64,000 nucleotides of DNA, taken from Curtobacterium pusillum (lineage in GTDB: Bacteria > Actinomycetota > Actinomycetes > Actinomycetales > Microbacteriaceae). Positions within the stretch are counted from its first letter, which is position 1. Each line of letters opens with the position of its first letter. Below are positions 15,925-23,590 of the stretch, piece after piece. The translations under genes and the position numbers were made by a program. The stretch is taken from the NCBI RefSeq assembly GCF_007680845.1, contig NZ_VEIY01000005.1, positions 62,001 to 126,000 on the forward strand, read 5' to 3'. The notes under the pieces were generated by a model that was not told the origin of the DNA, ran no database searches, and worked only from the letters and a program-made list of their open reading frames with translations.

Positions 15925-16673
15925 GGCACGTCGACGACGAGACGCTGGCGATGCTCGCGGTCTCCGACGAGGTGGCCGACGACGAGGTCGCCCGGCACCT
16001 GGCGTCGTGTCGGCAGTGCCGCGACGAGGTCGCTGCCCTGCAGCGCGTCGCAGCGGTGACCCGGTCGTCGGCGGACGTCGGTCTGGTCGCCCCGCCGGAG
16101 CGGGTCTGGGACGGCATCGCCGCGGAGGTCGCCGCGGATCGCGTCCCCGTGGCGCAGCCGGGAGGCGCGGCTCCGGACCACGCGCACGTCACGCCACGAC
16201 GGCGCAGCCACCGCGGACGCCGACTGGCCGTGCTCGTCGCCGCCGGCATCGGGGTGGTCGCGGTCGTGCTCGGGATCGGCGTGGCCACCGGTGTGGTCCC
16301 CGGACTCCCCCGCGGCGGCTCGGAGTCGGTCCTCGCCCGCGCCGACCTCGCCGCGCTGCCGGCGTGGAAGGGGTCGAGCGGGACGGCCGAACTCGAACGC
16401 GCCCGGGACGGCCGGCTCACCCTCGTCGTCGACCTGCACGGCGGGGACGACGAACCGGGCGCAGGCGGCCTCCGCGAGGTGTGGATGATGCGGTCGGACC
16501 TCAAGGGGCTCGTGAGCGTCGGGTTCCTCGACGGCGACCGGGGGCGGTTCACGGTCCCCGCCGCGATGGACACCTCCCGGTTCCCCGTCGTCGACGTGTC
16601 CGCCGAGGCCGACGACGGCGATCCGGCGCACTCCGGCGACTCGATCGTCCGCGGGACCCTCGGCCGCCCCTGA
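15921..16673 (+). CDS. Zinc-type membrane anti-sigma factor (RskA-like)
   Basis: A 250-residue anti-sigma factor that should hold the adjacent ECF sigma factor at the membrane. The N-terminal cytoplasmic domain carries the zinc anti-sigma motif H-x3-C-x2-C (His26, Cys30, Cys33). One transmembrane helix lies at about residues 95-118 (LAVLVAAGIGVVAVVLGIGV). The extracytoplasmic part is an RskA-type domain (LPAWKGSSGTAELERARDGR and LREVWMMRSDLKGLVSVGFL). It overlaps the sigma gene by 4 nt. Release probably needs regulated proteolysis; no protease gene is adjacent. Confidence 0.9.
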   Translation: MRHVDDETLAMLAVSDEVADDEVARHLASCRQCRDEVAALQRVAAVTRSSADVGLVAPPERVWDGIAAEVAADRVPVAQPGGAAPDHAHVTPRRRSHRGRRLAVLVAAGIGVVAVVLGIGVATGVVPGLPRGGSESVLARADLAALPAWKGSSGTAELERARDGRLTLVVDLHGGDDEPGAGGLREVWMMRSDLKGLVSVGFLDGDRGRFTVPAAMDTSRFPVVDVSAEADDGDPAHSGDSIVRGTLGRP

Positions 16674-16689
16674 CCCGACGGCCCCTGGC

Positions 16690-16695
16690 TAGCCT
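16690..16695 (+). promoter_or_regulatory. -10 element of a probable leaderless promoter
   Basis: TAGCCT ends 6 nt before the GTG at 16702, matching the TAnnnT-N6-RTG pattern seen at several other starts in this window. No ribosome binding site precedes the GTG. Confidence 0.45.
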
Positions 16696-16701
16696 GGTGC
16701 A

Positions 16702-17832
16702 GTGATCACCCCCGAGGACCTGCTCGCCGGCCCGCGCGGGCGCCGTTTCTGCCTCGGACTCCTGCGTCGCGTCCTCGACCAGGACACCGGTCCAGGCGAG
16801 GAGCTGCACGCGACCCTGTTCTGGGCCGGGTACCACCTGGGGCAGGCGCGCGGAGGCGGGGGTGTGCTCTTCGGTCCAGGGGCCGCCGAACCGCATCCGC
16901 ATCCGTCGACTGCCGACGTCGCCGCCGCGCTCGCCGCAGCCGTGTCCGCCGCCGACCTGGCCGCCACGACGGTGCTCGAGGCACTCCAGGCGGTCGCCGA
17001 CGCCGCGGCCTTCGCCCGGTACTGGCAGGAGCCCGACGCCGAGGACGTGCTCCTCGCCTCGTCCGGACTGGCGGCACCGCTCCGAGCGCTCGCGTCGGCG
17101 GTGGCGGCGTCGCCCGCGGTCACGGCGCTCGGCGTCGACCACCACGACGCGCCGCAGTGGGCCGTCGAGTTCGACGAGCCTGATCGCGGCACGGGCACGG
17201 GCGACACCGGCGCGGCCGCTCCTGGGGCGGTGACCGCCGCCCGCCGGACGGCCGACTGGCAGCGCGCGCTCCTCGCCGAGGTGGCGGCGGTGCGGCCCAG
17301 CGACCGACGGCGCCCGGCCGCGTCACACCGCGGCGGGGAATGGTGGTCAACACCGCCGTGGGGCCTCCTCGTGACGACGGCCGCACTCGACGACGGCCCC
17401 GTCGGACTCTGGGCGGTCGAGGACGACCAGGGGTGGGACCGTGCCCTCGTCTCGCCGGTCACGGCACCTCCGGATGCACGCGTCGCGATCGTCGACGACG
17501 CCGAGGACTGGGCCGACCTGTGCCGGGTCGGGGCGGTCGACGTCAGCGGCACGACACGCCGCCACGACTGGTACTGGACGACCGGCCGGGACGGCGACTG
17601 GATCACGCCCGACTGGGCGGCGATCGCCCGCGCGTACGACGCGGTCCACCTCACGTTCCGCGGCTGGCTCCGTGCGGCGGGCACGGCCGTCCCGGTCGAC
17701 GCGAGCACGGCGAGCGTGATCGCCGGATGGACGCCGGGGTCCACCGTCTGGCTCCGCGACCCGCAGCCCGGCCTCGGTGCGTCCGCTGCGTGGCGGTGGG
17801 ACGACGAGGCGGAGCGGTGGATCGCCTCCTGA
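16702..17832 (+). CDS. Hypothetical protein, 376 residues
   Basis: Not recognised. GTG 16702 is preceded by a leaderless-type -10 and not by a Shine-Dalgarno sequence. The protein is soluble with no signal peptide or transmembrane helix. The N-terminal 130 residues are Ala-rich and helical (LAAAVSAADLAATTVLEALQ). A low-complexity linker lies near 165-185. The C-terminal 170 residues are Trp-rich, with WWSTPPWGLLVTTAAL, RHDWYWTTGRDGDWITPDWA and GWTPGSTVWLRDPQ. It lies downstream of the anti-sigma gene by 28 nt and converges on the SDR gene. The clear codon bias supports a real gene. Confidence 0.75.
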   Translation: MITPEDLLAGPRGRRFCLGLLRRVLDQDTGPGEELHATLFWAGYHLGQARGGGGVLFGPGAAEPHPHPSTADVAAALAAAVSAADLAATTVLEALQAVADAAAFARYWQEPDAEDVLLASSGLAAPLRALASAVAASPAVTALGVDHHDAPQWAVEFDEPDRGTGTGDTGAAAPGAVTAARRTADWQRALLAEVAAVRPSDRRRPAASHRGGEWWSTPPWGLLVTTAALDDGPVGLWAVEDDQGWDRALVSPVTAPPDARVAIVDDAEDWADLCRVGAVDVSGTTRRHDWYWTTGRDGDWITPDWAAIARAYDAVHLTFRGWLRAAGTAVPVDASTASVIAGWTPGSTVWLRDPQPGLGASAAWRWDDEAERWIAS

Positions 17833-17833
17833 A

Positions 17834-18769
17834 TCAGGCCGCCAGGAGCGCCTCGGACAGGGCCCAGAGCCGATCAGCGCCCTCGGGGTCGAGCGCGTAC
17901 GTCGCGACCGTGTCCACCAGGAGCCAGGGGTCGTCGAGGCGCTCGGTCACCGGTGCCGCCTCCGCGTTGTCGTTGAAGTAGCGCCCGCCGACGCCCTCGA
18001 GCAGCGGGGAGACCGCCGCGAAGACGCTCGTCGAGGCACCCTGTCGGACGGTCTTCTGCAGGTGCTCGGGGGTGGCGAGCGTCCCACCGACGTGGCGCTG
18101 CAGGTCGGTCTTGATCGCACCCGGGTTGACCGCGTTCACGGTGATGCCGTCGGCGGCCCAGCGCCGGCTGGCTGCCACGGCGAAGAGGATCTCGGCGGTC
18201 TTCGACTGCGCGTACGCGGAGACCGGATCGTAGCGCCGGAACCGGTAGTCCACGTCGTCGAACACCACCGGTCCGAAGAGGTGACCCGAAGAACTCACGG
18301 CGACCACCCGAGCGCCGTCCGCTGCGGAGGCGAGCGCGTCGTGCAAGCGCGTGGTGAGGTCGAAGTGCCCGAGGTGGTTCGTCGCGAACTGCATCTCCCG
18401 CCCGTCGGCGTTCCGGGTCAGCTCCTGGACCATCATCACGCCGGCGTTGTTCACGAGCAGGTCGAGCGGACCGGTCCAGGCCTCCGCGAACGCCGCCACT
18501 GAACGACGGTCCGTGAGTTCGAGCGGTGCGGCGTGCACGTTCGGGTTGCCGGTGTCGGCCGACACCGCTTCGGCCACCCGCCGTGCGGCGTCCGGGCGCC
18601 GCGCGGCGATCGTGACGTCGGCACCGCGGCGGGCGAGGGTCCGCACGGTCTCGACGCCGATGCCCGATGCCGCACCGGTCACGATCGCTCGCTTCCCGGT
18701 GAGGTCGATGCCTTCGCTGACGTCGTCAGCGGTGGACGTCCGGTCGAACGGCGTGGAGATCCTGGTCAT
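17834..18769 (-). CDS. SDR family NAD(P)-dependent oxidoreductase
   Basis: Short-chain dehydrogenase/reductase of 311 residues. The Rossmann cofactor motif TGAASGIG is at residues 31-38, NNAG follows the fourth strand, and the catalytic tetrad includes Ser (VVAVSSSGH) and the YxxxK motif in AYAQSKTAE. It resembles the retinol-dehydrogenase/WW-oxidoreductase-like branch with unknown substrate. ATG 18769 has GGAGGAA just upstream. It is divergent from an HTH regulator 160 bp away, which may control it. The stop codons of this gene and the upstream convergent gene are one base apart. Confidence 0.9.
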   Translation of the reverse strand: MTRISTPFDRTSTADDVSEGIDLTGKRAIVTGAASGIGVETVRTLARRGADVTIAARRPDAARRVAEAVSADTGNPNVHAAPLELTDRRSVAAFAEAWTGPLDLLVNNAGVMMVQELTRNADGREMQFATNHLGHFDLTTRLHDALASAADGARVVAVSSSGHLFGPVVFDDVDYRFRRYDPVSAYAQSKTAEILFAVAASRRWAADGITVNAVNPGAIKTDLQRHVGGTLATPEHLQKTVRQGASTSVFAAVSPLLEGVGGRYFNDNAEAAPVTERLDDPWLLVDTVATYALDPEGADRLWALSEALLAA

Positions 18770-18917
18770 GGTGTTCCTCCCGGCGACACTGATCGCGAAC
18801 CGGTCCGTCCGGTCCCGCGTCGCCGGGACGATCGTCGCGCCGTCGCCAGCACCGAGGAGAGACCCCGGTGGGACGGTGCCCTGGCAGGACCACCCTGCGT
18901 GCCGTACCGCCAGGCGT

Positions 18918-18923
18918 TACCGT
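18918..18923 (+). promoter_or_regulatory. -10 element of a probable leaderless promoter
   Basis: TACCGT is followed by 6 nt and the GTG start at 18930 of the HTH regulator. No Shine-Dalgarno sequence is present. Confidence 0.4.
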
Positions 18924-18929
18924 CGACTC

Positions 18930-19769
18930 GTGGACGGCACGAACCCCCTCGGGGAGTACCTCAAGGCACGGCGGCAGCTCGTCACGCCCGAACTCGTCGG
19001 CCTGCCACGAGGGAGTCGGCGTCGCGTCCCCGGCCTGCGCCGGGAGGAACTCGCCCTCCTGGCCGGGATCAGTCCGGACTACTACCTCCGGCTCGAACAG
19101 GGGCGGGACCACAACCCGTCGGCGCAGGTCCTCGACGCGGTGGCGCGCGTGCTGCAGCTCGACGTCGAGGCCCGTGAGCACCTCCACCGACTCGCCCGCG
19201 CTGCCCCGGCTCCTGGCACGCCGGCCACCACGACCGCGGACGTCGAGCACGTCGATCCGGGCGTCGCGCAGCTGATCGACGAACTGACCGTCCCCACCTT
19301 CGTGCAGGGGCGCTTCGGGGACGTCCTCGCGGCCAACCCCCTCGCCACGGCCCTCTCGCCGCAGTACCGCTCGGGCGTCAACCTGCTCCGCGCGGTCTTC
19401 CTCGACCCCCGCGACCGCGAACTGCACCAGGACTGGGACCGTGCGACCGAGGAAGCCGTGTCCGGTCTCCGGTTGCTCGCCGGACCGGACCTCGACGACC
19501 CGCGCCTCCGTGCACTGGTCGACGAGTTGTCCACCGCGAGCGACCGGTTCCGCGCACTCTGGGCGCGGCAGGACGTCCGCGGCAAGGTCGGTGGCACGAG
19601 CCGGATGCTCCACCCCGTCGTGGGGCCGCTCGTGCTCCGGCACGAGAAGTTCCAGGTCACCGGCGCACACGGCCAGCTCATGGTCATGTACCACGCCGAC
19701 CCCAGGTCACCCTCGCACGACGCCCTCCGACGCCTCGCCGACTCGGTCGGTCACCCGGGCGGTCGTTGA
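18930..19769 (+). CDS. Helix-turn-helix transcriptional regulator (MmyB-like)
   Basis: DNA-binding regulator of 279 residues. The N-terminal XRE-type HTH (about 5-80) shows GLRREELALLAGISPDYYLR followed by LEQGRDHNPS, typical of actinobacterial MmyB-like proteins. The C-terminal part (about 105-275) matches the MmyB ligand-binding, PAS-like domain (VLAANPLATAL, then NLLRAVFLDPRDRELHQDW). GTG 18930 is chosen because the family begins within a few residues and the -10 TACCGT fits a leaderless start. The longer upstream frame is non-coding. It is divergent from an SDR oxidoreductase, its likely target. Confidence 0.9.
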   Translation: MDGTNPLGEYLKARRQLVTPELVGLPRGSRRRVPGLRREELALLAGISPDYYLRLEQGRDHNPSAQVLDAVARVLQLDVEAREHLHRLARAAPAPGTPATTTADVEHVDPGVAQLIDELTVPTFVQGRFGDVLAANPLATALSPQYRSGVNLLRAVFLDPRDRELHQDWDRATEEAVSGLRLLAGPDLDDPRLRALVDELSTASDRFRALWARQDVRGKVGGTSRMLHPVVGPLVLRHEKFQVTGAHGQLMVMYHADPRSPSHDALRRLADSVGHPGGR

Positions 19770-19866
19770 CGGCCGAGCGGGGTGACACTTCTCACAGACG
19801 GTGTATTCCCAACCCGATGCAGTGAATCCTGGGCGTTGTCCCCCTCGTTTTATCTCATGACCGTGT

Positions 19867-19872
19867 TACGTT
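19867..19872 (+). promoter_or_regulatory. -10 element of a probable leaderless promoter
   Basis: TACGTT ends 6 nt before the ATG at 19879 and no Shine-Dalgarno sequence precedes that ATG, consistent with a leaderless mRNA. Confidence 0.45.
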
Positions 19873-19878
19873 GGCGCC

Positions 19879-21459
19879 ATGTCCGACACCACCACCGTCG
19901 TCACCCCAGCAGCTGCCGCACCCGTCACCTCCTCGCTGGCACCCCTGCGCGAGGTCGGCGCACTCATCCGCGGCGCACGCAAGGGCCGCAGCATGACCCA
20001 GGCGCAGCTCGCCGAACGCGTCGGCACGAGCCAGAGCGCGATCAACCGCATCGAGCAGGGCGGCCAGAACCTGTCCCTCGAGATGCTGACGCGCATCAGC
20101 GACGCCCTCGACCAGCAGATCGTCTCCATCGGCGGCGCCCCGCAGCGAGCGCACCTCCGCGTCCAGGGTGGACGGAAGCTCAGCGGCTCCATCGCGGTGA
20201 ACTCGTCGAAGAACGCGGCCGTCGCACTCCTCTGCGCCTCGCTCCTCAACCGCGGTGTCACGCGCCTGCACCGGGTCGCCCGCATCGTCGAGGTCGACCG
20301 GATCATCGACGTGCTCCGCAGCCTCGGCGCGACCGTCACGTGGTCCGAGGACGGCGAGACGCTCGAGATCGTCGCCCCGTCGGACCTCCGTCTCGACGCC
20401 ATCGACGCCGATGCCGCGCGCCGCACCCGCAGCGTCCTCATGTTCCTCGGCCCGCTGAGTGGCCGGTACGAGTCCTTCCGCCTGCCGTACGCCGGTGGCT
20501 GCGACCTCGGCACGCGCACGGTCGAGCCGCACCTCATCGCGCTCCGCCCCTTCGGTGTCGACGTCGAGGCGACCTCCGGCTGGTACGAGGTCGGCGTCGC
20601 GAACACCGACGTCCCGACGAAGTCGATCGTCCTCACCGAGCGCGGCGACACCGTGACCGAGAACGCGATCCTCGCCGCGGCCGCCCGCGACGGCCAGACC
20701 GTGATCCGCAACGCCAGCCCGAACTACATGGTGCAGGACCTCTGCTTCTTCCTGGAGCTCCTCGGCGTGCAGGTGGAGGGCATCGGGACGACGACGCTCC
20801 GCATCACCGGCAAGAGCCGCATCGACGAGGTCGTCGACTACTGGCCGAGCGAGGACCCGGTCGAGGCGATGAGCCTCCTGACCGCCGGCATCGTCACCGC
20901 CTCGACGCTCACGGTGACCCGCGCGCCGATCGAGTTCCTCGAGATCGAGCTCGCGACCCTCGCCGAGATGGGCCTGCGCTTCGACGTCTCGGAGGAGTAC
21001 TCCGCCGCGAACGGCCGCACCCGACTGGTCGACATCACAGTGCACCCGTCCGAGCTGCACGCCCCGATCGACAAGATCCACGCGATGCCGTTCCCCGGCC
21101 TGAACATCGACAACCTGCCGTTCTTCGTGGTCATCGCCGCCATGGCCGAGGGCACCACCCTCGTCCACGACTGGGTCTACGAGGGTCGCGCGATCCACCT
21201 CCTCGACCTCACCCGTCTCGGTGCCAGCGTCACGCTCCGTGACCCGCATCGCCTCGACGTGACCGGCCCGACGCACTTCTCCGGCGCCGAGGTCAGCTGC
21301 CCGCCGGCACTCCGGCCCGCGGTCGTGATCCTGCTCGCGATGCTCGCGGCGAAGGGCGAGAGCGTCCTCCGCAACGTCGGCATCATCGCGCGGGGCTACG
21401 AGCAGCTCCAGGAGCGTCTCAACTCCCTCGGCGCCTCCATCGAGACCTTCCACGACTGA
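19879..21459 (+). CDS. murA: UDP-N-acetylglucosamine 1-carboxyvinyltransferase (MurA-like) with N-terminal HTH domain
   Basis: Fusion protein of 526 residues. Residues about 24-85 form an XRE-type helix-turn-helix (LIRGARKGRSMTQAQLAERV, then SQSAINRIEQGG). Residues about 93-525 are an EPSP-synthase-fold MurA, which transfers enolpyruvate from PEP to UDP-GlcNAc, the first committed step of peptidoglycan synthesis. Active-site residues are kept: Lys111-Asn112 (SSKNAA), Cys208 (YAGGCDLGTR, the PEP/fosfomycin cysteine) and a C-terminal Arg in IIARGYEQL. Catalysis is therefore plausible. Whether this is the main MurA or a second copy cannot be told here. A 16-base poly-C tract begins 6 bases after the stop. 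Confidence 0.85.
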   Translation: MSDTTTVVTPAAAAPVTSSLAPLREVGALIRGARKGRSMTQAQLAERVGTSQSAINRIEQGGQNLSLEMLTRISDALDQQIVSIGGAPQRAHLRVQGGRKLSGSIAVNSSKNAAVALLCASLLNRGVTRLHRVARIVEVDRIIDVLRSLGATVTWSEDGETLEIVAPSDLRLDAIDADAARRTRSVLMFLGPLSGRYESFRLPYAGGCDLGTRTVEPHLIALRPFGVDVEATSGWYEVGVANTDVPTKSIVLTERGDTVTENAILAAAARDGQTVIRNASPNYMVQDLCFFLELLGVQVEGIGTTTLRITGKSRIDEVVDYWPSEDPVEAMSLLTAGIVTASTLTVTRAPIEFLEIELATLAEMGLRFDVSEEYSAANGRTRLVDITVHPSELHAPIDKIHAMPFPGLNIDNLPFFVVIAAMAEGTTLVHDWVYEGRAIHLLDLTRLGASVTLRDPHRLDVTGPTHFSGAEVSCPPALRPAVVILLAMLAAKGESVLRNVGIIARGYEQLQERLNSLGASIETFHD

Positions 21460-21464
21460 CCCGT

Positions 21465-21480
21465 CCCCCCCCCCCCCCCC
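21465..21480. repeat. Poly-C tract of 16 bases
   Basis: Sixteen consecutive C residues lie just downstream of the HTH-MurA stop codon and directly abut the first CGAGCGGG palindrome. Such tracts are prone to slippage, and their exact length may also be a sequencing artefact. Confidence 0.9.
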
Positions 21481-21910
21481 GAGCGGGCAAAATACGTCCC
21501 GCTCGGCGCCCGGCCGCGGCCGGTTCCGCCCGCTCGGCGACCCGCGCGCGGCGCGTCCCGCCCGCTCGCACCGCGCCTCCAGTCCGGCGTCGAGTCGCGT
21601 CCACCGCGCTCCCGAGCGGGCGAAATAGGTCCCGCTCGGCGCCCAGCCGAGCGGGCAGAATACGGCTCGCTCGGCCCCCGGCGGCGGCCGGTTCCGCCCG
21701 CTCGGCGCCACGCGCGGGGCGCGTCCTGCCCGCTCGGTGACGTGGACGCGGCGGACTGGAGGCGCGGTGCCAGCCCGCACCGCGCCTCCAGTCCGGCGTC
21801 AGGTCGCGGCCACCGCCCTCCCGAGCGGGCAGAATACGGCCCGCTCGGCGGTCGGCGGCGGCCGGCTCCGCCCGCTCGGCGGGACGCGCGCGGCGCGTCC
21901 TGCCCGCTCG
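21480..21910. repeat. Cluster of CGAGCGGG palindromes filling a 500-bp intergenic region
   Basis: This gene-free stretch (21460-21961) holds four copies of a 27-bp palindrome: CGAGCGGG, an AT-containing 11-nt centre such as CAGAATACGGC, then CCGCTCGG. They are at 21480-21506, 21613-21639, 21648-21674 and 21822-21848. Each longer unit continues with a CGCCCGCTCGG half-site and a GCGCGTCC(T/C)GCCCGCTCG half-site (to 21568, 21737 and 21910). Two 43-bp spacers beginning CACCGCGCCTCCAGTCCGGC (21570, 21778) are near-identical. No coding sequence is convincing here. The region separates the plus-strand MurA-like gene from the minus-strand ABC ATPase gene, so a terminator role is possible. Confidence 0.8.
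21752..21795. repeat. Perfect 19-bp inverted repeat of the GGAGGCGCGG family
   Basis: CGGACTGGAGGCGCGGTGC (21752-21770) is followed by a 6-nt loop and its exact reverse complement (21777-21795). It is embedded in the CGAGCGGG repeat cluster between two convergent genes. Confidence 0.85.
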
Positions 21911-21961
21911 GGGACTCGGGTCGCGCTCGGGGACGCACGCAACCGGCGCACGGGAATCGGG

Positions 21962-23590
21962 TCAGGACGGCGCGAGGCGCGCCGTCAGGCCGGCGCGGCG
22001 GCGGAGGTCGAAGGCGGCGTCGACGAGCGCCCGCGTGCGCGGGTGACTGCCGTCGTCGAACACCCGCTCGGCCGGGGCGACGTCGACGATGCGTCCGGCC
22101 TCGAAGACGGCGATGCGGTCCGCCACCCGTCGGACCACCGCCAGGTCGTGCGAGATGAAGACGCACGTCGTGCCGGTGGTCTGCTGCAGGTCGAGCACGA
22201 GGTCGAGGATCCGCGCCTGCACGGACACGTCGAGCGCGGAGGTGGGCTCGTCGCAGACCACGAGCGGGACGGGCCCGGCGAACGCGCGGGCGATCGCGAC
22301 GCGCTGCTTCTGCCCGCCGGACAGCTGGGCCGGTCGGCGGTCCAGGACGTCCGGGGCGAGGCCGACGCGGGCGGCGAGCTGCTCGGCGGTGCCGTCCCCG
22401 CCGAGCAGTCGGATCGCCCGACCGAGCACCTGCCGGACGGTGCGGCGTGGGTTGAGCGAGGCGTCGGCGTTCTGGAAGACCACCTGCACGGGTGGTGTGC
22501 GGCGGCCGCTGTCGTCGGCGGCGAGGTCGATCGTGCCGTCGTACCGGACGAGGCCGGCGAGGGCTCGGCCGAAGGTCGTCTTGCCGGAACCGGACTCCCC
22601 CACGACGCCGAGGACCTCGCCCCGGTGCAGGTCGAGGTCGACGCCGTCGAGGGCGGCCTGACCGTCGTACTCCTTGCGGAGCGCGCGGACGGTCACCAGG
22701 ACGGCCGGGTCCGCCGTGGCCGCCGGGTCGGCTGGGCCGGCCAGGTCGGCGGGGCCAGCTGGGCCCGCCGGGTTGGACGGGCCGGCCAGGACCGGTCGGC
22801 CGGCCGGTTTGCCGGCCGTGATGTCGGGCAGGGCCTCGACCAACTGCACGGTGTACGGGTCCGTCGGCGCGGTGAGGACCTGGGCGGCCGTGCCCTCCTC
22901 GACGAGCACGCCCCGCCGGAGGACCCCGACCCGGTCGCAGTGCGCGGCGACGAGCGGCAGGTTGTGGCTGATGAGGAGCGTGGCGAACCCGAGCTCGGCG
23001 CGGAGTTCGTCGATGAGTGCCATGATCCCCGCCTCGACCGTCGCGTCCAGTCCGGTCGTCGGTTCGTCGAGGACGAGCAGCCGCGGCCGGGCGACGAGCG
23101 CCATCGCGATCGCCACGCGCTGCTGCTGTCCACCGGAGAGCTCGTGCGGGTACCGGACCCCGATGGTCTCGGGGGACGGCAGTCCCACCCGGGTGAACGC
23201 CTCGACGGTCGCCCGCTCGGCGTCGGCGCGGCCGGAGCCGGTGTTGCGGAGGACCTCGGCGACCTGGCGTCCGACGGTCATCGTCGGGTTGAGCGCGAGA
23301 CCGGGCTCCTGGTGCACGACCGCCACCACGTCGCGCCGGAACCGTCGGAGCCGATCACCGCGGACGGCGGTCACGTCCGTGCCGTCCACCTCGAGCCGGG
23401 CCGCGCGGACCTCGGCGTCCGGGCCGAGCGACGCGGTGAGGGTGCCCGCCGCGGTGCTCTTGCCCGAACCGGACTCGCCGACGAGGCCGTACGAGCCGCG
23501 TGCGTCGATCGTGAACGAGAGGCGATCGACGACCCGCGTCCCGCGGTAGGCGACGGAGAGGTCGTCGACGCGGACCAGTGGCTCGGTCAT
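21962..23590 (-). CDS. ABC transporter with two fused ATPase domains (peptide/nickel type, DppD-DppF fusion)
   Basis: Energises uptake of a peptide-like substrate. The 542-residue product joins two ABC domains. Domain 1 (about 1-250) has Walker A GESGSGKST, signature LSGGQQQRVA and Walker B LLVLDEP. Domain 2 (about 290-540) has GESGSGKTTFG, LSGGQKQRVAIA and LVVCDEPTSALD. They are separated by a Pro/Ala/Gly linker of repeated AGPADP units. ATG 23590 overlaps the permease stop in ATGA. It is the last gene of the monooxygenase-importer operon. The much longer open frame upstream is read-through inside the permease genes. Confidence 0.93.
   Translation of the reverse strand: MTEPLVRVDDLSVAYRGTRVVDRLSFTIDARGSYGLVGESGSGKSTAAGTLTASLGPDAEVRAARLEVDGTDVTAVRGDRLRRFRRDVVAVVHQEPGLALNPTMTVGRQVAEVLRNTGSGRADAERATVEAFTRVGLPSPETIGVRYPHELSGGQQQRVAIAMALVARPRLLVLDEPTTGLDATVEAGIMALIDELRAELGFATLLISHNLPLVAAHCDRVGVLRRGVLVEEGTAAQVLTAPTDPYTVQLVEALPDITAGKPAGRPVLAGPSNPAGPAGPADLAGPADPAATADPAVLVTVRALRKEYDGQAALDGVDLDLHRGEVLGVVGESGSGKTTFGRALAGLVRYDGTIDLAADDSGRRTPPVQVVFQNADASLNPRRTVRQVLGRAIRLLGGDGTAEQLAARVGLAPDVLDRRPAQLSGGQKQRVAIARAFAGPVPLVVCDEPTSALDVSVQARILDLVLDLQQTTGTTCVFISHDLAVVRRVADRIAVFEAGRIVDVAPAERVFDDGSHPRTRALVDAAFDLRRRAGLTARLAPS

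Noticed and set aside
21480..21910. Repeat cluster considered as a CRISPR array or origin
   Set aside because: Palindrome copies are unevenly spaced, the intervening sequence is itself repetitive, and no cas, dnaA or DnaA-box-like sequences are nearby.
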